Shown here piece by piece: positions 16,398-25,567 of a DNA stretch of 41,526 bases (within the stretch, counting starts at the first letter, position 1; each line of letters opens with the position of its first letter). The stretch comes from Pseudomonas sp. JM0905a. GTDB taxonomy: Bacteria; Pseudomonadota; Gammaproteobacteria; Pseudomonadales; Pseudomonadaceae. The stretch is from positions 1 to 41,526 of the forward strand of contig NZ_JACXBU010000021.1 of the NCBI RefSeq assembly GCF_014700075.1, given 5' to 3'. The position numbers and the translations under genes were made by a program. A model generated the notes under the pieces. That model saw only the letters and a program-made list of their open reading frames with translations. It did not search any database and was not told the DNA's origin.

Positions 16398-16483
16398 ATT
16401 AGGAGCCTGATTAAGATTCGCTCCACGCCACGCGGAACACCTACCTGTCCCTCGCCGCGGGCCCCAATTCAAGGAGCACGATC

Positions 16484-16666
16484 ATGAGCGCAACCCTTCG
16501 TAGCGTGGAAGGCCAGGACGAGGCCAGCATCCTGCGCGAAATCCAGGCCGCCCTGCATGGCCTGCGTTTCGGCTCGGTGGAAATCACCGTGCACAACGGC
16601 CAGGTAGTGCAGATAGAACGCAAGGAAAAATTCCGCTTGCAGCAACCCAACCAGCGCAATCACTGA
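16484..16666 (+). CDS. oscA: OscA, small organosulfur-utilisation protein
   Basis: The product is 60 residues, of the DUF2292/YezD-like family. The core is ILREIQAALHGLRFGSVEIT followed by VHNGQVVQIERKEKFR, the typical short alpha-beta unit of the family. OscA was described in Pseudomonas as required for use of organosulfur compounds as sulfur source and linked to chromate stress, where sulfate uptake is blocked. Its molecular activity is unknown. It stands directly before sbp-cysTWA, the standard arrangement in the genus, behind an AT-rich dyad that probably gives sulfate-responsive control. Confidence 0.85.
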   Translation: MSATLRSVEGQDEASILREIQAALHGLRFGSVEITVHNGQVVQIERKEKFRLQQPNQRNH

Positions 16667-16681
16667 TCCACCAGATTCCAT

Positions 16682-16701
16682 TCAAGCCTCGCGAGGCTTG
16701 A
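16682..16701. promoter_or_regulatory. Perfect 20-bp palindrome between oscA and sbp
   Basis: The sequence reads the same on both strands across 16682-16701 (arms TCAAGCCTCG/CGAGGCTTGA). No T run follows, so it is not a standard terminator. It could be an attenuator, an RNA-processing hairpin that sets the oscA:sbp ratio, or a protein-binding site. Confidence 0.4.
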
Positions 16702-16794
16702 GGCCCGACCGGACGGCCGGAGGGCGTTTCGACGAACACACAACAACCAGCCCTAGCCAACACTTAAAAAAATTCCAGTTTCCAGGAGCTTGAT

Positions 16795-17793
16795 ATGTCG
16801 ATTCGCCGCTTCGCCCTCGCCGCCCTCGCCAGCGCCCTGATCGCCGGCCCGGCTGCCGCCGCCACCGAACTGCTCAACGTGTCCTACGACCCGACTCGCG
16901 AGCTCTACCAGGAATACAACGCTGCCTTTGCCAAACACTGGAAGGCTGAAGGTGGCGACGACGTGAAAATCCAGCAATCCCACGGTGGCTCCGGCAAGCA
17001 GGCCCGTGCCGTGATCGACGGCCTGAAGGCCGACGTGGTGACCCTGGCCCTGGCCGGCGACATCGATGAGCTGCAGAAACTCGGCAAGCTGATCCCGGCA
17101 GACTGGCAGGCGCGCCTGCCGCAGAACAGCACCCCCTACACCTCGACCATCGTGTTCCTGGTACGCAAGGGCAACCCCAAGGGCATCAAGGACTGGGGCG
17201 ACCTGACCAAGGAAGGCGTTGAAGTCATCACCCCGAACCCTAAAACCTCCGGCGGCGCCCGCTGGAACTTCCTGGCCGCCTGGGCCTGGGCCAAGAAGCA
17301 GTACGGTAGCGACGCCAAGGCACAGGAATACGTGAAGGAGCTGTACAAGCACGTACCGGTACTGGATACCGGCGCCCGTGGCTCGACCATCACCTTCGTC
17401 AACAACCAGATCGGCGACGTGCTGCTGGCCTGGGAAAACGAAGCCTTCCTGGCTCTGAAAGAGCAAGGCGGCGAAAACTTCGAGATCATCGCGCCGAGCC
17501 TGTCGATCCTGGCCGAGCCGCCGGTATCAGTAGTCGACAAGAACGTCGACAAGAAGGGCACCCGCAAGGTCGCCGAAGCCTACCTGCAGTACCTGTACAG
17601 CGAGGAAGGCCAGCGTATCGCGGCGAAGAACTTCTACCGTCCGCGTAACGAGAAAGTCGCGGCCGAGTTCGCCAAGCAATTCCCGAAACTGGACCTCGTG
17701 ACCGTGGACAAGGACTTCAACGGCTGGAAAGAAGCCCAACCCAAGTTCTTCAACGACGGCGGCATCTTCGACCAGATCTACCAGGCGCAGTAA
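16795..17793 (+). CDS. sbp: Sulfate-binding protein (periplasmic)
   Basis: The product is 332 residues. The signal peptide is residues 1-22 (core [18 protein letters not shown], cut before TELLNVSYD). Family marks are [34 protein letters not shown], the segment [16 protein letters not shown], and LLAWENEAF. It binds sulfate (or thiosulfate) by main-chain and Ser/Thr hydrogen bonds and delivers it to CysTWA. An AGGAG box lies 6 bases before the ATG. Separated from cysT by 232 bases containing a REP-like element, so sbp probably accumulates a more abundant, separately processed transcript. Confidence 0.92.
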   Translation: MSIRRFALAALASALIAGPAAAATELLNVSYDPTRELYQEYNAAFAKHWKAEGGDDVKIQQSHGGSGKQARAVIDGLKADVVTLALAGDIDELQKLGKLIPADWQARLPQNSTPYTSTIVFLVRKGNPKGIKDWGDLTKEGVEVITPNPKTSGGARWNFLAAWAWAKKQYGSDAKAQEYVKELYKHVPVLDTGARGSTITFVNNQIGDVLLAWENEAFLALKEQGGENFEIIAPSLSILAEPPVSVVDKNVDKKGTRKVAEAYLQYLYSEEGQRIAAKNFYRPRNEKVAAEFAKQFPKLDLVTVDKDFNGWKEAQPKFFNDGGIFDQIYQAQ

Positions 17794-17814
17794 CGATGGT
17801 GGGTTTCGCAGCCA

Positions 17815-17898
17815 GTAGGGTGGATCACGCTTCACCGATCCACCATCGACCTCCGCGCGGGCGCCGATGGTGGAAGTAAAAAGCGACTTCCACCCTAC
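17815..17898. repeat. REP-like inverted repeat between sbp and cysT
   Basis: GTAGGGTGGA at the left end (17815) and TCCACCCTAC at the right end (17889-17898) form perfect outer arms, with nested inner matches (GATCCACCATCG and CGATGGTGGA). It resembles the GTAGGTTGG family at 20732-20821 but differs in sequence. In an operon such a hairpin can protect the upstream sbp mRNA. Confidence 0.7.
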
Positions 17899-18025
17899 AG
17901 CTTGATGAGCTCCAGGGAGGGAGCAAAACCAGGCCTGATCCACGGATCGGGCCTGTTTGCTGGAAGCGGCTCGACGGGGCCGGCTCCGGAAAACCAAGCG
18001 TTCCAACGCAGAGTAAGGACAGAAC

Positions 18026-18844
18026 ATGTCACGACGCATATCCCCGGTCATACCCGGCTTCGGGCTGACCCTGGGATACACCCTGGTGTATCTCAGCCTG
18101 CTGGTCCTGATTCCCCTGGGTGCCCTGTTCCTCAAGACGACGCAACTGAGCTGGGATCAGTTCTGGACCATCATCAGCGCCCCCCGCGTGATCGCCGCCC
18201 TCAAGCTCAGTTTCGGCACCGCCCTGGCCGCCGCCGTGATCAACGGCATCATCGGCACCCTGCTGGCCTGGGTCCTGGTGCGTTACGACTTCTTCGGCCG
18301 CAAGGTCATCGACGCCATGGTCGACCTGCCCTTCGCACTGCCCACTGCGGTTGCCGGTATCGCCCTCACCGCCCTCTATGCGCCCGCCGGCCTGGTGGGC
18401 CAGTTCGCCACCGACCTCGGCTTCAAGATCGCCTACACCCCGCTCGGCATCACCCTGGCGCTGACCTTCGTCACCCTGCCCTTCGTGGTACGGACGGTGC
18501 AGCCGGTGCTGGCCGACATCCCCCGCGAAGTGGAAGAAGCTGCCGCCTGCCTCGGTGCCAAGCCGTTGCAGATATTCCGCCACGTGCTGCTGCCAGCGCT
18601 GCTGCCAGCCTGGCTGACTGGCTTCGCGCTGGCCTTTGCCCGTGGCGTGGGCGAGTACGGCTCGGTGATCTTCATCGCCGGCAACATGCCGATGAAGACT
18701 GAAATCCTGCCGCTGCTGATCATGGTCAAGCTGGACCAGTACGACTACACCGGCGCCACCGCCATCGGCGTGCTGATGCTGGTCGTCGCCTTCGTCCTGC
18801 TGCTGCTGATCAACCTGCTGCAACGCCGCATCGAGACCCCGTGA
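18026..18844 (+). CDS. cysT: Sulfate/thiosulfate ABC transporter permease CysT
   Basis: The product is 272 residues with six predicted membrane segments. It carries the EAA motif ([20 protein letters not shown]) that contacts Cys[21 protein letters not shown] is the usual first helix. It pairs with CysW to form the inner-membrane channel for sulfate delivered by Sbp. An AAGGA box lies 7 bases before the ATG. It is followed 10 bases later by cysW, so cysT-cysW-cysA form one operon. Confidence 0.93.
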   Translation: MSRRISPVIPGFGLTLGYTLVYLSLLVLIPLGALFLKTTQLSWDQFWTIISAPRVIAALKLSFGTALAAAVINGIIGTLLAWVLVRYDFFGRKVIDAMVDLPFALPTAVAGIALTALYAPAGLVGQFATDLGFKIAYTPLGITLALTFVTLPFVVRTVQPVLADIPREVEEAAACLGAKPLQIFRHVLLPALLPAWLTGFALAFARGVGEYGSVIFIAGNMPMKTEILPLLIMVKLDQYDYTGATAIGVLMLVVAFVLLLLINLLQRRIETP

Positions 18845-18854
18845 GGAGAGCGCC

Positions 18855-19727
18855 ATGAGTTCCGCAAGCCTGACCGCCGCATCCTCCGCCAACGCCGCCC
18901 GCCGGGGCAGCGCACTGGGTCGCCGCATCCTGATCGTTTCTGCCTGGTTGGCCTTCGCCCTGTTCCTGCTGCTGCCGCTGCTGGTGGTACTGAGCGAGGC
19001 ACTGAAGGACGGCCTGGGTACCTTCTTCACCGCCATCTTCGAGCCGGACGCCCTCTCCGCGCTGAAGCTGACCCTGATCGCCGTGTTCATCTCGGTGCCG
19101 CTCAACCTGGTGTTCGGCGTCGCCGCCGCCTGGTGCGTGAGCAAGTACGAGTTTCGCGGCAAGAGCCTGCTGGTCACCCTGATCGACCTGCCGTTCTCGG
19201 TGTCGCCGGTGATCGCCGGCCTGATCTACGTGCTGCTGTTCGGCGCCCAGGGTTACTTCGGTGAATGGCTGCAGGATCGCGACATCCAGATCGTCTTCGC
19301 AGTGCCCGGCATCGTCCTGGCGACCATCTTCGTGACCTTCCCCTTCGTCGCCCGCGAGCTGATCCCGCTGATGCAGGAACAGGGCACCCAGGAGGAAGAA
19401 GCCGCACGCCTGCTGGGCGCCAACGGCTGGCAGATGTTCTGGCACGTGACCCTGCCGAACATCAAATGGGGCCTGATCTACGGCGTGGTGCTCTGCACCG
19501 CGCGGGCGATGGGCGAGTTCGGTGCCGTGTCGGTGGTGTCCGGCCACATCCGTGGCGTCACCAACACCCTGCCGCTGCATGTCGAGATCCTCTACAACGA
19601 GTACAACCACGTCGCCGCCTTCAGCGTCGCCAGCCTGCTGCTGGTGCTCGCCCTGTGCATCCTTCTGCTCAAGCAGTGGAGCGAGTCGCGCCTGTCCCGT
19701 CTCAAGTCGAATGCTGATGAGGAGTAA
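18855..19727 (+). CDS. cysW: Sulfate/thiosulfate ABC transporter permease CysW
   Basis: The product is 290 residues, six membrane segments, with an EAA loop ([20 protein letters not shown]). The segments [20 protein letters not shown] and [19 protein letters not shown] are typical of CysW. It forms the second half of the sulfate channel. The start has a GAGGAG box formed by the end of cysT. A Ser/Ala-rich extension of about 20 residues precedes the first helix. Confidence 0.93.
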   Translation: MSSASLTAASSANAARRGSALGRRILIVSAWLAFALFLLLPLLVVLSEALKDGLGTFFTAIFEPDALSALKLTLIAVFISVPLNLVFGVAAAWCVSKYEFRGKSLLVTLIDLPFSVSPVIAGLIYVLLFGAQGYFGEWLQDRDIQIVFAVPGIVLATIFVTFPFVARELIPLMQEQGTQEEEAARLLGANGWQMFWHVTLPNIKWGLIYGVVLCTARAMGEFGAVSVVSGHIRGVTNTLPLHVEILYNEYNHVAAFSVASLLLVLALCILLLKQWSESRLSRLKSNADEE

Positions 19728-19732
19728 CCACC

Positions 19733-20722
<990 letters not shown>

Positions 20723-20731
20723 TCCCTCCCC

Positions 20732-20821
20732 TGTAGGTTGGGCTGAGCGAAGCGAAGCCCAACACAACGGAGCCCACTCCCGAACGATGTTGGGCTTCGC
20801 CTCGCTGTGCACCAACCTACG
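20732..20821. repeat. REP doublet, GTAGGTTGGGC family
   Basis: The left unit starts TGTAGGTTGGGCTGAGCGAA and closes GCCCAACA; the right unit is its inverse, TGTTGGGCTTCGCC ... ACCAACCTACG. The outer arms pair across 90 bases. A degenerate copy lies near 508-622 and a half unit near 6733-6745. It sits immediately after cysA and may stabilise or end the transcript. Confidence 0.8.
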
Positions 20822-20937
20822 CAACAATCCTGCATTCCACACTTCACTCCATCCCGAATCGTCCCGATTCAGCGCCACGGATACTGGCCACGAATTCACC
20901 GGCGCGCCAACATGCGCCCCACACAAGGAGTGAAACC

Positions 20938-21690
20938 GTGGCCGATTCCCTGATTGCCTACCTGCCCCTGATAGCCGCCACCTTCCTGCTCGCCGGCACC
21001 GTGAAAGGTGTCGTCGGCCTGGGCCTGCCGACCATCTCCGTCGGGCTGCTGGGGCTGGTTATGCCGCCCATGCAGGCCGCCGCCCTGCTGATCGTGCCGT
21101 CCATGGTCACCAACATCTGGCAGCTCGCCGCCGGCAGCAGCCCGCTGGCCATGCTGCGACGCCTGTGGCCGATGCTCGCCGGCATCTTCGTCGGCACCTG
21201 GGTCATGGCCTGGTTGGTGAATGCCGCCGACCTGCCCGGCGCGACCTCGATCCTCGGCATTGCCCTGGTGATCTACGCGGTGCTCGGGCTCGCCTCGGTG
21301 CGCTTCGCCGTGGCGCCGGCCAACGAAGGCTGGCTGGGGCCGGTGATCGGCGCGGTGACCGGCGCCCTGACGGCGTTGACCGGGGTATTCGTGATCCCCG
21401 CCGTGCCTTACCTGCAGGCCATCGGCCTGGAGAAGGATGAACTGGTGCAGGCCCTGGGGCTGTCCTTCAGCGCCTCCACCATCGCCCTGGCGATCAGCCT
21501 CGGCCACAGCGGCGAACTGCTGCAACCGGCGGTGCTGGGTGCATCCCTGCTGGCCCTGGTGCCGGCGCTTCTGGGCATGGCTGGCGGCCAGTGGCTGCGC
21601 AAGCGCATCAGTGCCGAACGCTTCCGCCGCTGGTTCTTCATCGGCCTGCTGTTGCTCGGCAGCGACCTGGCCCTGCGCGGCCTGTTCTGA
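20938..21690 (+). CDS. TSUP (TauE/SafE) family membrane transporter
   Basis: The product is 250 residues from a GTG at 20938 with AAGGAG 7-8 bases before it. About seven or eight hydrophobic segments fill the sequence. The repeated family motif is seen as GTVKGVVGLGLPTISVGLLG in the first half and a GALTALTGVFVIPAVPYLQA segment in the second half. TSUP proteins move sulfite, sulfonates, thiosulfate or other anions. The position just downstream of cysTWA suggests a sulfur anion, either import under limitation or export of excess sulfite; direction is unknown. Confidence 0.82.
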   Translation: MADSLIAYLPLIAATFLLAGTVKGVVGLGLPTISVGLLGLVMPPMQAAALLIVPSMVTNIWQLAAGSSPLAMLRRLWPMLAGIFVGTWVMAWLVNAADLPGATSILGIALVIYAVLGLASVRFAVAPANEGWLGPVIGAVTGALTALTGVFVIPAVPYLQAIGLEKDELVQALGLSFSASTIALAISLGHSGELLQPAVLGASLLALVPALLGMAGGQWLRKRISAERFRRWFFIGLLLLGSDLALRGLF

Positions 21691-21696
21691 AAACAA

Positions 21697-21718
21697 GGCG
21701 CCGGCCAAGGCCGGCGCC
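21697..21718. terminator. Terminator hairpin between two convergent genes
   Basis: GGCGCCGGCC (21697-21706) pairs perfectly with GGCCGGCGCC (21709-21718) around a 2-base loop. Read on the minus strand it is followed by TTGTTTTC, so it best serves the leftward membrane-protein gene, but it may also slow transcripts from the TSUP gene. Confidence 0.7.
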
Positions 21719-21726
21719 AACAGCCG

Positions 21727-22128
21727 TCACGCGCTCACCGCCTGGCAGCGACGCAGGCCGAAGAACTCCAGCTCGGCGAGTACGCACACCGCCACCGCCT
21801 GGCCGATCACGAAGACCTTGCCCAGCAGGGTCGGCTCCACCCAGCCGAAGGCCAGCAATGAGAGGCTGTCCACTACCCACACGACGTTGATCGTCAGTAC
21901 CGCCCAGATCCAGCCACGCTGCACAGTGGCGCGGTTGACCATCCAGCCGAGAACCAGCGCGAAGGGCAGCATTCCGATACCCGCACCCAACAGCAGCGCG
22001 CGGGGCAGGCCGAGCAGTTCTTCCAGCGGGCCGGCGGCCAGCGCCAGCAACAGACCCACGGCGCCACTGGCGAGGGCATCGGCTTGCAGGGCACGGCGCA
22101 GCAACGGGGACATATCGAGATGAGTCAT
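21727..22128 (-). CDS. Small four-helix membrane protein, unknown function
   Basis: The product is 133 residues from the ATG at 22128, which has AGGAGA 6 bases upstream. Four hydrophobic segments are visible (about 20-35, 42-61, 73-92 and 103-120). No catalytic motif stands out. It diverges from an XRE-type regulator gene, and a perfect 17-bp palindrome lies in the 124-bp gap, so it is a plausible target of that regulator. I cannot name a family with certainty. Confidence 0.7.
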   Translation of the reverse strand: MTHLDMSPLLRRALQADALASGAVGLLLALAAGPLEELLGLPRALLLGAGIGMLPFALVLGWMVNRATVQRGWIWAVLTINVVWVVDSLSLLAFGWVEPTLLGKVFVIGQAVAVCVLAELEFFGLRRCQAVSA

Positions 22129-22200
22129 GGTGGTTCTCCTGTCGATGGGGCGCCGGGTTGGCGCTTGGCGACAGATTTCCGCGAATCCTGCAGCGGGTCG

Positions 22201-22217
22201 ATTACCTGACAGGTAAT
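22201..22217. promoter_or_regulatory. Perfect 17-bp palindrome, candidate operator of the XRE regulator
   Basis: ATTACCTG-A-CAGGTAAT is a perfect dyad centred 74-81 bases from the membrane-protein start and 36-52 bases from the regulator start. XRE proteins bind such short dyads as dimers, so it is the obvious site for joint control of the divergent pair. Confidence 0.6.
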
Positions 22218-22252
22218 GGCCGGCATTCCCCGGCTGGACTATCGTCGGAGCC

Positions 22253-23041
22253 ATGAACGCACACCCCCACCCCGTCGGCGCCCTGTTGCGCCAATGGCGC
22301 CAGCGGCGCCGCCTGAGCCAGCTCGATCTTGCCTGCGACGCGGAGATTTCCACTCGCCACCTGAGCTTCGTCGAGAACGGTCGCGCCCACCCCAGCCGCG
22401 AGATGCTGCTGCACCTGGCTGAGCAACTGGAGATTCCCCTGCGCGAGCGCAATCGCCTGCTGACCGCGGCTGGCTACGCACCGCTGTATCCCCAGCGCGA
22501 CCTGACCGACCCGGCGCTGGCCGGAGCCCGCCAGGCGATCGATCAACTGCTCAAGGCCCACGAGCCCAACCCGGCGCTGGCGGTCGACCGGCACTGGAAC
22601 CTGTTGGCGGCTAACGGCGCCGTCGCACCGCTGCTGGCTGGTGTAGCCCCGGAACTGCTGGCACCGCCGCTCAACGTGCTGCGCGTATCCCTTCACCCAC
22701 AGGGCCTGGCGCCGCACATCGTCAATCTCGGCCAATGGCGTGCCCACTTGCTGGACCGTCTGCGCCGGGATATCGAGGTCAGCGGTGATCCTCAGCTGAA
22801 GAGCCTGTTCGATGAGCTCAGCGGCTACCCCGCCCCGCCTCCACCAGACGGCCTGTCCAGCGACGCAGTGCTGGTGCCGTTGCAACTGCGTACACCCCTG
22901 GGTGTGATCAGCTTCATCAGCACCATTACTGTGTTCGGCACCCCGGTGGACGTGACCCTGGCCGAACTGGGGCTGGAAACCCTGTTTCCCGCCGACCCGG
23001 TTAGTGCCGAGTTGTTACGCCGGCTGTTGGCGGGCAGCTGA
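22253..23041 (+). CDS. XRE-family regulator with MmyB-like ligand-binding domain
   Basis: The product is 262 residues. The N-terminal helix-turn-helix is clear (GALLRQWRQRRRLSQLDLAC, EISTRHLSFVENGRAHPSRE; residues about 8-65). The rest (about 95-255) matches the MmyB-like domain seen in this regulator class: DRHWNLLAANGAVAPLL and a closing FGTPVDVTLAELGLETLFPA segment. Members sense small, probably hydrophobic ligands such as fatty acids. The adjacent palindrome and divergent membrane-protein gene form a self-contained regulator/target unit. A typical SD is not obvious; the leader is short. Confidence 0.85.
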   Translation: MNAHPHPVGALLRQWRQRRRLSQLDLACDAEISTRHLSFVENGRAHPSREMLLHLAEQLEIPLRERNRLLTAAGYAPLYPQRDLTDPALAGARQAIDQLLKAHEPNPALAVDRHWNLLAANGAVAPLLAGVAPELLAPPLNVLRVSLHPQGLAPHIVNLGQWRAHLLDRLRRDIEVSGDPQLKSLFDELSGYPAPPPPDGLSSDAVLVPLQLRTPLGVISFISTITVFGTPVDVTLAELGLETLFPADPVSAELLRRLLAGS

Positions 23042-23162
23042 AAAAACTCGACTCACCCACACCAAATCGTTCTTTCGGGTAGTAGCCTCGGGATCACGGC
23101 CCAGTAAGCTGTACCGGCACCTTCCACGACTCCTCAGAACAACAAGAACAGGAGCACCCGCC

Positions 23163-23915
23163 ATGATCCGCAAGGTTCTGCTGTACCCGCTGTTCAGCCT
23201 TCTCCTGGGCGTCGCAATGCCCATCCTCGCTGCCGATCTCCCGCCCCTGGAACGGGTGCAGGTCCACGCCAGCCGTGCCACGGCCAGCCTGCTGCTGTTT
23301 CGGGGTGAGGGATTCCAGGATGTCCATGCCGAACGGATGCGCACCGACCTCGAGGCCCTGGACGTCGATTACCAGCGAATCAGCACCCCGAGCGAGGCCC
23401 TGCGCAAGGCCCACGACGCATTTGTTACCCAGCTCGAACAGGGCGTTTCCTACGGCCACAACGAGGAAGACGTGCCGTGGCGCTATCCCCAGGAGCTGGC
23501 CAAGGCATTGCGCGATTTCCTCATCGCCGCCCGCGCACAGGCCGGCTCAGGCGCGGCCGACGAGCTGCCCGCCAAGGTGGAATACCTCAACGTCCAGTAC
23601 CTGAGCCGGGCCTATATCGGCACCTTCGAGATTGCCCGCGAGAACGGCGAAACCTACATCGGCCAGGACGAGCGCCGCCTGCTGCCGGCCATCGACGAGC
23701 AACTGGCGCCGCTGGACGAAAAAGCCGACCCGGCGCTGGCCAAGCTGAAGACTCGCTGGGGGTTCCTGCGCACCGCACTGAGCGACCTGAACAGCCAGAG
23801 CAACACGCTGGTCAGCGCCTCCGGCAGGCCCTACGCGCCCATGATGGTGGACCGCCAGGCGCGGGCGATGAGTGGGCAGTTGCTGGCGTTGGGATCCCTC
23901 CCACCCGCGCCCTGA
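23163..23915 (+). CDS. Exported protein of unknown function
   Basis: The product is 250 residues from the ATG at 23163 with ACAGGAG upstream; the open frame extends further back over the XRE stop but without a ribosome site. A signal peptide is clear (core VLLYPLFSLLLGVAMPIL, cut after LAA). The mature protein is mostly helical, polar and free of Cys, with segments such as RATASLLLFRGEGFQDVHAE and VEYLNVQYLSRAYIGTFEIA. I recognise no enzyme motif. The helical repeats and absence of membrane segments suggest a soluble periplasmic protein. It appears to be a single gene followed by REP-type repeats. Confidence 0.75.
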   Translation: MIRKVLLYPLFSLLLGVAMPILAADLPPLERVQVHASRATASLLLFRGEGFQDVHAERMRTDLEALDVDYQRISTPSEALRKAHDAFVTQLEQGVSYGHNEEDVPWRYPQELAKALRDFLIAARAQAGSGAADELPAKVEYLNVQYLSRAYIGTFEIARENGETYIGQDERRLLPAIDEQLAPLDEKADPALAKLKTRWGFLRTALSDLNSQSNTLVSASGRPYAPMMVDRQARAMSGQLLALGSLPPAP

Positions 23916-23958
23916 GCTGCGGCACTAACCCTGTAAGGGCGAGGCCGAAGGCCTGCCG

Positions 23959-24129
23959 CTGTGGGAGCGACTTCAGTCGCGAAGATTGGTGGAGGGCAAG
24001 TCATGGGGAACTCCGCGCAGCGGACAGTACCCTCTCCCGAAGGGAGAGGGGGCTGTCCGTGCTGGATGGGCAGTGAGTGCCATGCGCGAGTCCCCCCTCT
24101 CCCTCTGGGAGAGGGGCCGGGGGTGAGGG
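23959..24129. repeat. Cluster of REP-like palindromes between 23915 and 24141
   Basis: A short unit at 23959-23981 (GTGGGAGCGACTTCAGTCGC) belongs to the GCGAxTTCAxTCGC palindrome group. It is followed by an inverted pair of the CCCTCTCCC family: one at 24030-24054 (CCCTCTCCCGAAGGGAGAGG) and one reversed at 24092-24129 ending GGGGGTGAGGG. The rest of the gap holds nothing recognisable. Confidence 0.75.
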
Positions 24130-24140
24130 CCCTCGATACA

Positions 24141-24665
24141 TCAAGCCGCCGCCTTCTTCTCCCGAATGCAGGTCGGGCCCGCACGTTCTTCCACGGCGTG
24201 CTCGACTTCCTTGCGCAGCCCCAGCAGGAAGCCCAGTTCAGCCACCACGAACAGCGGCCCGATGATCAGCCCGGTGAGATCGTCGACGAAGGCCGGCTTG
24301 CGGCCCTCGTAGTAGTGGCCGACGAACTGAATGATCCAGCCCACGACGAACAACCCCAACCCGGCGCCGAGCCAGGCGGCGGTGCCCTGTAGGGCGAGGG
24401 CCGCGCCGATCCACAGACTCACTGCCAGCAACACGGCCATGACCAGGCCGTAACGCAAGTCGAGGCGAAAATAGTAGAGCGCCGAAACCAGGCTGACCAA
24501 AGCCGCCGGCGACAACCAGAGGCCGAAGGCTTCGGTTCCCGGACGGGACAGCAGCACGGCAACGGCGACGACGATCAGCGGAATGCCGACGAAATGGGTG
24601 GCGATGTTGCGGCGGTCGCGGTGGTACTCGGCGTACTGGCCAAGTTGGTCGATGAGGGTTTTCAT
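24141..24665 (-). CDS. Mpo1-like (DUF962) membrane protein
   Basis: The product is 174 residues from the ATG at 24665 with GAGGA upstream. The family's opening motif is present, EYHRDRRNIATHFVGIP (residues 13-29, H15 and H24), and a second motif FVGHYYEGRKPAF (about 114-126, H117). Four hydrophobic segments lie between and after them. The yeast homologue Mpo1 is an Fe(II)-dependent dioxygenase that shortens 2-hydroxy fatty acids by one carbon; bacterial members are largely uncharacterised, so the activity is inferred. It diverges from a Crp/Fnr-type regulator with inverted repeats between, pointing to paired control. Confidence 0.78.
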   Translation of the reverse strand: MKTLIDQLGQYAEYHRDRRNIATHFVGIPLIVVAVAVLLSRPGTEAFGLWLSPAALVSLVSALYYFRLDLRYGLVMAVLLAVSLWIGAALALQGTAAWLGAGLGLFVVGWIIQFVGHYYEGRKPAFVDDLTGLIIGPLFVVAELGFLLGLRKEVEHAVEERAGPTCIREKKAAA

Positions 24666-24716
24666 TGTTGTGTCCTCAGGTTTGCAGGCAGTTGCGCCGA
24701 TAATGGCGTCATGCCC

Positions 24717-24743
24717 CTGACAACCTCTGTCAGCTAGCCGACA
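24717..24743. promoter_or_regulatory. Triple half-site in the Mpo1-like / Crp-Fnr divergent promoter
   Basis: CTGACA (24717-24722) and TGTCAG (24728-24733) form a perfect 6-bp inverted repeat with a 5-base centre. The TGTCAG arm also faces a CGACA (24739-24743) to give a second, imperfect dyad. The cluster ends 6 bases before the regulator's ATG, so binding there could repress the regulator's own expression. Confidence 0.5.
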
Positions 24744-24749
24744 AAGCCC

Positions 24750-25445
24750 ATGATCGAATTCAAGCACCATCGCGACCTCCTGCTGACCGGCCAATGGTTC
24801 AGCCTGTTGCCTGCCGCCCTGCAGGACGAGCTCCTGGCCATGGCCCAGTTGCGCCGGCTGGAACCCGGCCAGCGCCTGTTCCGCCGGGGCGATCCGCCCT
24901 GTGGACTCTATGCAGTGCTGGAGGGTGCGGTCCGCGTCGGGAGCATCAGCGAAAGTGGCAAGGAGGCCTTGCTGGTGCTGGTGGAACCGCCCCACTGGTT
25001 CGGCGAGATTTCTCTCTTCGACGGCCAGCCGCGCACCCACGATGCCTTCGCCGAAGGGCCAGTCGCCCTGCTCAACCTGCCCCAGGCGCCGCTGTTGGCC
25101 CTGCTCAAGCGCGAACCCCGCTACTGGCGAGACATCGCCCTGCTGATGAGCCAGAAACTGCGCCTGGCCTTCATCGCCCTGGAGGAAATGAGCCTGCTGC
25201 CGGCACCCCAGCGTCTGGCCAGGCGGCTGCTGATGATCGCCGAGGGCTACGGCGGGCTCTCGGGTCAACGGCGGGTCATCCAGCTGGCCCAGGAGCAGTT
25301 GGCGATGATGCTCGCGATCTCCCGGCAGACCACCAACCAGATTCTCAAGGAGCTGGAGGCCCAGGGTGCGTTGCGCCTGACCTACGGCGAAATCGAGATA
25401 CTCGATCCGGAGCTGCTCAAGCGCGCAGCACAGGGCAAATCGTAG
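24750..25445 (+). CDS. Crp/Fnr-family transcriptional regulator
   Basis: The product is 231 residues. A cyclic-nucleotide-binding-like barrel spans about 15-130 (PGQRLFRRGDPPCGLYAVLEG, then LVEPPHWFGEISLFDGQPRT). A long dimer helix and a Crp-type winged helix follow (QLAQEQLAMMLAISRQTTNQ, about 185-225). The Fnr iron-sulfur cysteine set is absent and only one Cys (in PPCGLYA) is seen, so it is not an oxygen-sensing Fnr of the usual kind. The cAMP phosphate-binding RxSxxAxL signature is also lacking (RTHDAFAEG), so its ligand is unknown. The Mpo1-like gene is the likely target. Confidence 0.87.
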   Translation: MIEFKHHRDLLLTGQWFSLLPAALQDELLAMAQLRRLEPGQRLFRRGDPPCGLYAVLEGAVRVGSISESGKEALLVLVEPPHWFGEISLFDGQPRTHDAFAEGPVALLNLPQAPLLALLKREPRYWRDIALLMSQKLRLAFIALEEMSLLPAPQRLARRLLMIAEGYGGLSGQRRVIQLAQEQLAMMLAISRQTTNQILKELEAQGALRLTYGEIEILDPELLKRAAQGKS

Positions 25446-25453
25446 CCCTTCAA

Positions 25454-25553
25454 CTGTGGGGGCGAATTCATTCGCCAAGGGTGGCGCAGCCGCCCCCTGC
25501 GATTGCTCATGGCGAACCTGAGGTTCGCTTGGCGATTAAAATCGCCCCCACAG
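25454..25553. repeat. REP doublet, GTGGGGGCGA family
   Basis: Outer arms CTGTGGGGGCGA (25454-25465) and TCGCCCCCACAG (25542-25553) match perfectly; inner palindromes are GGCGAATTCATTCGCC and a GGCGATTAAAATCGCC unit. It lies between the converging Crp/Fnr and AraC genes, where it may act as a two-way transcription barrier. Confidence 0.85.
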
Positions 25554-25567
25554 GAAACCAGCTGCGC

